Positions 52,631 through 58,047 of a stretch of DNA of 58,047 bases are shown one piece after another. Location of the stretch: positions 1 to 58,047 of the forward strand of contig NZ_MSIE01000041.1 of NCBI RefSeq assembly GCF_001921205.1. Reading direction: 5' to 3'. Position numbers and translations under genes: made by a program. Numbering within the stretch: the first letter of the stretch is position 1; every line of letters begins with the position of its first letter. Below the pieces are notes generated by a model that was not told the origin of the DNA, did not search any database, and worked only from the letters and a program-made list of their open reading frames with translations. The DNA comes from Actinophytocola xanthii (GTDB lineage Bacteria > Actinomycetota > Actinomycetes > Mycobacteriales > Pseudonocardiaceae).

Positions 52631-53521
52631 GTGTATCCCAAAAAAAGCACGATCGTTCGTATCAATCTGACCGCTCTCCGGGCGGCGTTCGGACTGCTGG
52701 AACGGGTCGCACCTGGACTGGGTGCCCGGTGGGCCGCGCGGCGCTGGCTGACCGTGCCGGTGTACCGCGGCAGACCCAGACCGGCGGTGTTCCCGCCCGG
52801 CGAGCCGTTCACCGTGACCGTTGCCGGCCGGCGGGTGCACGGAAGGACCTGGGGCAGTGGCCCCGCGGTGTACCTGGTGCACGGCTGGGGCGGGATCGGC
52901 TCGCAGCTGCGTACGTATCTCGAACCGCTGCTCGACGCGGGGTACCGGGTCGTCACCTACGACGCGCCGAGCCACGGCGCGTCCGACCCCGGCCGGCTCG
53001 GCCCGGGACGAGCCTGCATTCCCGAGATGGCCGAGGCTTTCGCGGCAGTGGTCGAGGCGCACGGGCCGGCGCATGCGGTCATCGCCCACTCGCTCGGCTG
53101 CAACGCCGCGTTCCTCGCGCTGACCGAGGGCGTCCGGGCGGACCGGCTGGTGTTCCTCGCGCCGATGACCCAGCCCGTGCCGTACACGGCGATCTTCGGT
53201 GCCACGCTGGGGTTCGACACGCGCATCCGGACGCGCATGGTGGAGCGGGTCGCCCGGATGGTCGGCAGCCCGTGGTCGGCCTTCGACCTCCCCAGCCGGG
53301 TCGCCGAGATCACCCCGCCGCCGCTGCTCACCGTGCACGACCCGGGCGACCGGGAGACCCGGTACGCCGACAGCGTCGCGCTGGCCAAGGCCTGGCCCGG
53401 CGCGACCCTGCACACCGTGCGCGACCTCGGCCACTGGCGGCTGCTGCACGACACGGACACCGTCGCGCGGGCGGTCGCGTTCATCACCGCGGGGGCCGCC
53501 GATCGCGCCGCCGCGAGCTGA
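52631..53521 (+). CDS. alpha/beta hydrolase (esterase/C-C hydrolase type)
   Basis: A 296-residue hydrolase; HGWGG oxyanion region (VYLVHGWGGIGSQ), nucleophile elbow AHSLGCNAAF, acid in LTVHDPGDRETRY, and His in RDLGHWRLL. GTG 52631 has GAGGAA nearby, but the TetR box covers codons 6-10, so the true start might be further in. The hydrophobic, Arg-rich N-terminal segment is not a clear signal peptide. Substrate unknown; ester or lactone of an aromatic or fatty acid. Confidence 0.85.
   Translation: MYPKKSTIVRINLTALRAAFGLLERVAPGLGARWAARRWLTVPVYRGRPRPAVFPPGEPFTVTVAGRRVHGRTWGSGPAVYLVHGWGGIGSQLRTYLEPLLDAGYRVVTYDAPSHGASDPGRLGPGRACIPEMAEAFAAVVEAHGPAHAVIAHSLGCNAAFLALTEGVRADRLVFLAPMTQPVPYTAIFGATLGFDTRIRTRMVERVARMVGSPWSAFDLPSRVAEITPPPLLTVHDPGDRETRYADSVALAKAWPGATLHTVRDLGHWRLLHDTDTVARAVAFITAGAADRAAAS
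52647..52659. promoter_or_regulatory. TetR-type box, copy 2 (inside the hydrolase 5' end)
   Basis: GCACGATCGTTCG, reverse complement of copy 1, located 16-28 bases after the hydrolase GTG. An operator within the coding start is unusual and suggests a downstream start or roadblock repression. Confidence 0.62.
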
Positions 53522-53584
53522 GCGTGTTCCCCTGTTCACCCTCCGCTCGTAGGCTGGTCCCCCACCACCCTGCGGAGGCACAGC

Positions 53585-54739
53585 GTGAAACGACGGAACT
53601 TCCTACGCGCGGCCGTGATCGGCACCGGAGTCACGGCGTTCGGCAACACCCTCACCCCCTCGGCGATGGCGGCCCCCGCGCAGAACGGGCCCAGCCCGTA
53701 CGGCCCGCTGCTGGCCGCCGACGCCAACGGGGTGGCGCTGCCCGCCGGCTTCACCAGCCGGATCGTCGCCCGGTCCGGCCAGCCGGTGGGCCCGACGACC
53801 TACCGCTGGCACAACGCGCCCGACGGGGGCGCGGTGTTCGCCGACGGGACCGGCTGGATCTACGTGTCCAACTCCGAGATCAATCCCGGCGGCGGCGCGA
53901 GCGCGATCCGCTTCGACGCTGCGGGCGCCATCACCGACGCCTACCGGATCCTCAGCAACACCAGGCAGAACTGCGCCGGCGGCGCGATGCCGTGGTCGAC
54001 CTGGCTGTCGTGCGAGGAGGTCACCGGGGGCTTCGTGTACGAGACCAACCCCTGGGGCGGCAGCTCGGTGCAGCGCCCGGCGATGGGCCGGTTCGTCCAC
54101 GAGGCCGCGGCGGCCGACCCCGTCCGCCAGGTGGTGTACATGACCGAGGACACCAGCAACGGCTGCTTCTACCGGTTCGTGCCGAGCAGCTGGGGGGACC
54201 TGTCGGCAGGGACCCTGCAGGTACTGGTCGCCGGTACCGCGACGTCGGGCAGCTTCACCTGGGCGACCGTTCCCGACCCCGACGGTTCACCGACCCCCAC
54301 CCGGGACCAGGTGTCGGGGGCGAAGCGCTTCAACGGCGGGGAGGGCCTGCACTACGCCAACGACACGGCGTGGTTCACCACCAAGGGCGACAACCGGGTC
54401 TGGCAGCTGAACCTGCTGAACGACACCTACGAACTGGCCTACGACGACTCGCTGGTGAGCCCCGGGAGCCCGCCCCTGACCGGGGTGGACAACGTGACGG
54501 GCTCCTCGGCCGGTGACCTCTACATCGCCGAGGACGGCGGGAACATGGAGATCTGTGTGATCACCCCCGACGACATCGTGGCCCCGTTCCTGCGGCTGAG
54601 CGGGCACAGCGGATCGGAGATCACCGGACCCGCGTTCACCCCGGCGGGGAACCGCCTGTACTTCTCCTCCCAGCGCGGGACGAGCGGCTCGTCGAGCGGC
54701 GGCATCACCTTCGAGGTCACCGGTCCATTCCGGACCTGA
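53585..54739 (+). CDS. PhoX-like (DUF839) secreted protein, Tat-exported
   Basis: A 384-residue protein with a Tat signal (KRRNFLRAAVIGTGVTAFG). The mature part carries PhoX-family blocks: AGGAMPWSTWLSCEEVTGGF, FVHEAAAADPVRQVVYMTED, NGCFYRFVPSSW, FNGGEGLHYANDTAWFTTKG, SSAGDLYIAEDGG and GHSGSEITGPAFTPAGNRLY. PhoX is a calcium/iron alkaline phosphatase; this member is shorter than classical PhoX (about 600 or more), so activity is uncertain. GTG 53585 follows CGGAGG. Converges and overlaps the LysR gene by 23 bases at their 3' ends. Confidence 0.88.
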   Translation: MKRRNFLRAAVIGTGVTAFGNTLTPSAMAAPAQNGPSPYGPLLAADANGVALPAGFTSRIVARSGQPVGPTTYRWHNAPDGGAVFADGTGWIYVSNSEINPGGGASAIRFDAAGAITDAYRILSNTRQNCAGGAMPWSTWLSCEEVTGGFVYETNPWGGSSVQRPAMGRFVHEAAAADPVRQVVYMTEDTSNGCFYRFVPSSWGDLSAGTLQVLVAGTATSGSFTWATVPDPDGSPTPTRDQVSGAKRFNGGEGLHYANDTAWFTTKGDNRVWQLNLLNDTYELAYDDSLVSPGSPPLTGVDNVTGSSAGDLYIAEDGGNMEICVITPDDIVAPFLRLSGHSGSEITGPAFTPAGNRLYFSSQRGTSGSSSGGITFEVTGPFRT

Positions 54740-55610
54740 GCACGGGGACGCCCGCCCGCTCGGTGAGCGCGGCCAGTACGGCGGCGACGCCGGGCGGGTC
54801 GGGCGGGTCCCCGTAGGTGGCCGCGTAGATCCGGCGGTGGAGGCCCTCGAGCTCGGTCGCGTGGATGTCGGAACGGCGATGGGCCTGGAGGGCGAGTCCC
54901 GGGAGGAGGGCGACGCCCGCGCCCGCGGCGACGAGGGCCTGGACGACGACCATGTCGTCGCTGTGCGAGGCGATGCGCGGGGTGAAGCCCGCGCGCCGGC
55001 ACGCGGCGTCCAGCTCGTCCCGGCACCGCGCGCACCCGCCGATCCAGGCGGAGTCGCCGTGGTTGGCCAGGCTGTCCTCCGGCCGCCGGCTGATCAGGTA
55101 GAGCGGGTCGTCGCGGAGGTGGAGGAGGCGGACTCCCTGCTCCTCGAACGGGACACCGGCGTTGTGGAAGACGATGGCGACGTCGATCTCGCCGTGTCGC
55201 AGCAGCTGGAGCGCCTCGGCCGGGTGGCGGTCGACCAGGCTCAGCTGGAGGCCCGGATGCGCCTCGGCCAACGCGGCGGCCACCTCGGGCACGATCGTGC
55301 TCAGTGTGGACGCGTTGGCCGCCAGCCGGACCCGTCCCGCCCGCAGGCCGACCTGAGCCGCCAGCTCGTTGGCCGCCGCGTCGACCCGCCCCAGGATCTC
55401 GGCGGCCCGGTCGGCCAGCAGCTGTCCTTCCGGCGTCAGCCGGATGCCGCGGCCCACCCGCTGGACGAGCTTCACGCCGGTGGCGGTCTCGAGTCGGGAC
55501 AGGTGGTGGCTCACCGACGGTTGGGAGTAGTGCAACTCCCTCGCCGCCTCGGTCACCGAGACGTGTCGGGCCACCGCGACCAGAACCCTCAGGTGCACCA
55601 GGCTGAGCAC
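54717..55610 (-). CDS. LysR-family transcriptional regulator
   Basis: A 297-residue LTTR. N-terminal HTH LAVLRV-type region (LRVLVAVARHVSVTEAARELHYSQPS, quoted in part: SVTEAARELHYSQPSVSHHL) and a periplasmic-binding-like effector domain (VRLAANASTLSTIVPEVAAA; VGAVALLPG-like LVAAGAGVALLPGLALQAHR). GTG 55610. Divergent from the RibD-like gene at 55723, its likely target. Overlaps PhoX gene end by 23 bases. Confidence 0.93.
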   Translation of the reverse strand: MLSLVHLRVLVAVARHVSVTEAARELHYSQPSVSHHLSRLETATGVKLVQRVGRGIRLTPEGQLLADRAAEILGRVDAAANELAAQVGLRAGRVRLAANASTLSTIVPEVAAALAEAHPGLQLSLVDRHPAEALQLLRHGEIDVAIVFHNAGVPFEEQGVRLLHLRDDPLYLISRRPEDSLANHGDSAWIGGCARCRDELDAACRRAGFTPRIASHSDDMVVVQALVAAGAGVALLPGLALQAHRRSDIHATELEGLHRRIYAATYGDPPDPPGVAAVLAALTERAGVPVLRSGMDR

Positions 55611-55722
55611 CCATCAACAGTATCAATGGGTTCTCGACGAAACTGGCATTAGACGTCATGTCCCAACTACAGAAGGCTGGTTCCGACGGCGACACCAGGT
55701 CGCCACGAGGAGGGCAGCCGAC

Positions 55723-56340
55723 ATGACCACACGCACGGGCACGGTCACCTGCGACCTGTCGATCTCGCTCGACGGGTACTCCGCCGGGCTCGACCAGACC
55801 GAGCAGCGCCCGTTCGGCGACGACGGCAGTGACGGCTGGGGCGGCAGGTTGCACGCGTGGTACGACGACCCCGAGGAGAACCGGATCCAGCGCGACCGGG
55901 TGGCGGCGGCCAAGGCGTTCATCATGGGGCGCAACATGTTCGGCCCGGTGCGGGGCGAGTGGGATCGGGACTGGAGCGGCTGGTGGGGCGACAACCCGCC
56001 GTACCACGCGCCGGTTTTCGTGCTCACCCATCACCCGCGCGACCCGCGTCCGATGGAGGGTGGCACCACGTTCCACTTCGTCACCGACGGGATCGAGTCC
56101 GCGCTGGCGCGGGCCAGGGAAGCGGCCGGCGGCGGTGACATCTCCGTCCAGGGTGGCGCGACCACGGTCAACCAGTACCTCGCGGCGGGGCTGATCGACG
56201 AGCTGCGGCTGCATATCGTGCCGTTCACGCTCGGTGCCGGCACGCGGCTGTTCGACGGTGTCCCGCCCCTGAACCTCGAGCAGGTGGAGTCGCGAGCGGC
56301 GAGCTCGGTCACCCACCTGACCTACCGGGTGCTGTCCTGA
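55723..56340 (+). CDS. dihydrofolate-reductase/RibD C-terminal-fold reductase (first)
   Basis: A 205-residue DHFR-like protein (SISLDGYSAGLDQ N-terminal motif; AAAKAFIMGRNMFGPVRGEW; DISVQGGATTVNQYLAAGLI; ELRLHIVPFTLGAGTRLFDG). Actinomycetes have many such stand-alone RibD C-terminal reductases, NADPH-dependent, of unknown substrate. ATG 55723 with AGGAGG upstream. Divergent from LysR; probably its target. Confidence 0.9.
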   Translation: MTTRTGTVTCDLSISLDGYSAGLDQTEQRPFGDDGSDGWGGRLHAWYDDPEENRIQRDRVAAAKAFIMGRNMFGPVRGEWDRDWSGWWGDNPPYHAPVFVLTHHPRDPRPMEGGTTFHFVTDGIESALARAREAAGGGDISVQGGATTVNQYLAAGLIDELRLHIVPFTLGAGTRLFDGVPPLNLEQVESRAASSVTHLTYRVLS

Positions 56341-56394
56341 CGCTGGACCCATCCCAGCGCGCGACGTCGGCGGAGCGTCGGCGATGCTGGGGGC

Positions 56395-57234
56395 GTGGAG
56401 TACGTGTCCATGGTGCCGCGACCGCCGCTGGACGGGCTGATCGACGACATTTACCACCTGGCGGGCGCGCCGCCGTACGCCCTGCTGACGCTGCCGCCGG
56501 CCCCGTCGGCGCTGCTCATCGTCAACCTCGGGGCGCCGTTCCGCATCCGCGGCGGCACCGACATCGCGACGGCCGAGTACGCCGACGGCTGCGTGGTCAC
56601 CATGCCCACCCGGGCGTGGGAGTTCGGCTACCCGCTCCGGACCCAGTCGGTCGGCGTGCACTTCAAGCCGTGGGGGCTGGCGCCGTTCCTGCCGATGCCC
56701 GCCGCCGAGCTGTGTGACCGGCCGGTGACGGTGGAGCAGGTGTGGGGCCGACCCGCCGTAGCCGAGCTGCGAGAGCGGCTGGCCGCGGCGGACGGGCCGC
56801 ACGAGATGCTGACGCTGCTCGAGGAGGAGCTGATGCGACGCCTGCGCGAGACCGCCGGCCTGGGACTGGTCCGGCACACGAGCAGCGTCATCGCGGCGAC
56901 CAGCGGGGCGGTGGCGATCGGCGACCTGAACGTGGCAGCCGGCGTCAGCAGCACTCACCTGGCACAGCGGTTCGAGGAGCTCATCGGCGTCACGCCGAAG
57001 CGGCTGGCGCGCACCTACCGCTTCGCCGCCACCGTGTTCGCGATCGACCCCGCCGAACCGGTCGACTGGGGCGACCTCGCCTGTGCCGCGGGCTACTTCG
57101 ACCAGGCCCACTTCGGCCACGAGTTCCGGGCGTTCACCGGGCTCACACCGACCCGGTACGTCGAAGTCCGGCGGCGGTTCCTGCGCGAACATCCCGGCAA
57201 CGCGATAGACGGCTGGCCGCTGCCGGCCGATTGA
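56395..57234 (+). CDS. AraC-family transcriptional regulator
   Basis: A 279-residue regulator with an N-terminal effector domain (DUF6597-like, SALLIVNLGAPFRIRGGTDI and VGVHFKPWGLAPFLPMPAAE) and a C-terminal double-HTH (IGDLNVAAGVSSTHLAQRFE; DLACAAGYFDQAHFGHEFRAFTGLTP, quoted in part). GTG 56395, GGGGG close; ATG 56410 possible. Between two RibD-like reductases, it probably controls the second, 57298. Confidence 0.93.
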   Translation: MEYVSMVPRPPLDGLIDDIYHLAGAPPYALLTLPPAPSALLIVNLGAPFRIRGGTDIATAEYADGCVVTMPTRAWEFGYPLRTQSVGVHFKPWGLAPFLPMPAAELCDRPVTVEQVWGRPAVAELRERLAAADGPHEMLTLLEEELMRRLRETAGLGLVRHTSSVIAATSGAVAIGDLNVAAGVSSTHLAQRFEELIGVTPKRLARTYRFAATVFAIDPAEPVDWGDLACAAGYFDQAHFGHEFRAFTGLTPTRYVEVRRRFLREHPGNAIDGWPLPAD

Positions 57235-57297
57235 TTTCTTACAAGAGCCACAGCTCACGGCACACTAACTTGGGGCTCCACAGCAGAGGAGAGTCCC

Positions 57298-57879
57298 GTG
57301 GGCACAGTAGTCATGTACAGCTCGGTGTCGGTGGACGGCTTCATCGCTGACGAGAACGACCAGCCCGGACCCCTGTTCGACTGGTTGCTCAGCGGTGACG
57401 TCCCGTTGGACGAGAGCGGCGAGGTGAAGGTGTCGCAGACGTCCTACGACTACATCCGGCCGTACTGGGACCAGATCGGGGTGACGATCGCCGGCCGCCA
57501 CGTCTTCGACATCACCGACGGCTGGGACGGGAAGCCCCCGGCCGGGATCGACCACGTGGTCGTCGTGACGCACCGGCCGCCGCCCGAGGGCTGGGATCCC
57601 GAGGCGCCGTTCCACTTCGTCGACGGCGTCGAGGCAGCCGTGGCCATGGCGCAGGAGCTCGCGGGTGACCGCATCGTCGAGGTCGCCGCTGGCGACGTCG
57701 GTGGCCAGATACTCGCAGCGGGGCTGGTCGACGAGGTGCGCATGGACGTCGTACCCGTCGTGTTCGGGTCCGGCAAGCGCTACTTCGGTTCAGTCCACAC
57801 CCAGCACCTGTTGGAGGATCCTGATGTGGTGATTCGGGGCGACCGGGTGCTTCACCTGCGCTGTCGAGTGCGCCGTTGA
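57298..57879 (+). CDS. dihydrofolate-reductase/RibD C-terminal-fold reductase (second)
   Basis: A 193-residue relative of the gene at 55723: MYSSVSVDGFIADENDQPGP; VTIAGRHVFDITDGWDGKPP; VEVAAGDVGGQILAAGLVDE; VRMDVVPVVFGSGKRYFGSV. GTG 57298, AGAGGAG upstream. Differences in the nucleotide loop mean substrates may differ from the first. No operon partners on the right; convergent with the partial protease. Confidence 0.9.
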   Translation: MGTVVMYSSVSVDGFIADENDQPGPLFDWLLSGDVPLDESGEVKVSQTSYDYIRPYWDQIGVTIAGRHVFDITDGWDGKPPAGIDHVVVVTHRPPPEGWDPEAPFHFVDGVEAAVAMAQELAGDRIVEVAAGDVGGQILAAGLVDEVRMDVVPVVFGSGKRYFGSVHTQHLLEDPDVVIRGDRVLHLRCRVRR

Positions 57880-57885
57880 CGCGAC

Positions 57886-58047
57886 TCAGGCGGCGTACAT
57901 CGCCTTGAGGCCCTGGACGTCACCGGCGGCGAGGGCGCGGTTGACGGTGGTGCAGGCCGGGGTCCTGGGGGTCATGGTCTGGGCGGAGTTCTGGGCGACG
58001 TGCTCGAGGCCGGCGGTGTGGCCACGCTCGTGGACCATGACCGACTC
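57886..58047 (-). CDS. metzincin-type zinc metalloprotease, C-terminal fragment (runs off right edge)
   Basis: The last 53 codons of a minus-strand gene. The frame contains VHERGHTAGLEHVAQN, an HExxHxxGxxH zinc-binding signature with catalytic Glu, as in snapalysin/reprolysin/matrixin metzincins. It ends ALAAGDVQGLKAMYAA. Probably a secreted protease; signal peptide and most of the catalytic domain lie outside the window. Confidence 0.75.
   Translation of the reverse strand, partial: ESVMVHERGHTAGLEHVAQNSAQTMTPRTPACTTVNRALAAGDVQGLKAMYAA

Noticed and set aside
1-58047. tRNA, rRNA, insertion sequences or prophage genes
   Set aside because: I saw no cloverleaf-like, rRNA-like, transposase or phage structural sequence; a dedicated search would be needed to exclude small RNA genes.

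Overview
The window is about 58 kb of high-GC DNA with the look of an actinomycete. Typical features are many GTG starts, tightly overlapped ATGA/GTGA operons, a DUF5753 XRE regulator paired with a DUF397 gene, a streptogrisin-type protease, DrrAB-like exporters and a KstR-type box. A member of the Pseudonocardiaceae or a relative is my best guess; this is inference, as there is no rRNA or other marker. I saw no tRNA, rRNA, CRISPR array, insertion sequence or prophage.

Layout. 1-257 is the start of sucC, leaving by the left edge. 0.3-14.3 kb is a CoA-linked small organic acid locus: an oxalate/formate-antiporter-type MFS carrier, a GntR/FCD regulator, and a long minus-strand operon (ThDP-dependent oxalyl-CoA decarboxylase or 2-hydroxyacyl-CoA lyase, formyl-CoA-transferase-like enzyme, ADP-forming acyl-CoA ligase, aberrant Nramp-fold transporter, small membrane protein). 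A ketopantoate-reductase-family gene is divergent from it. A CATAC/GTATG operator lies in front of the MFS gene, the regulator, the operon and the reductase, which suggests one regulon. Between 2.9 and 4.6 kb sit two paralogous tiny proteins and an EEP-family phosphoesterase, separated by four copies of one hairpin, then a TerC-family protein.

14.5-33 kb holds mixed accessory genes: an XRE-TPR regulator, a DrrAB exporter, an FMN reductase, a papain-like protein with displaced catalytic histidine, a membrane-tethered HTH protein, a serine hydrolase, a HEAT-like protein, a 1046-residue AAA/TPR protein, an SDR behind a perfect KstR-type box, a DUF1232 protein, an XRE/DUF397 module with a six-base-periodic TGCA array, a streptogrisin-like protease, and an ABC exporter plus two-component operon whose response regulator is frameshifted. 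33-41 kb contains a metallo-beta-lactamase-fold protein, a 1440-residue SF1 helicase with an apparently decayed nuclease tail, a chemoreceptor and a DUF1801 protein.

41-52.6 kb is an aromatic catabolic island. pcaIJHG with an IclR regulator run leftward. Divergently, an SsuABC-like transporter, an aromatic aldehyde dehydrogenase, PobA, a MetE-like methyltransferase and a TetR regulator run rightward. Together they could import an aromatic compound, oxidise an aldehyde to 4-hydroxybenzoate, hydroxylate it to protocatechuate and begin the beta-ketoadipate pathway. The window ends with an alpha/beta hydrolase linked to the TetR box, a PhoX-like protein, LysR and AraC regulators, two RibD/DHFR-fold reductases and the C-terminus of a metzincin protease.
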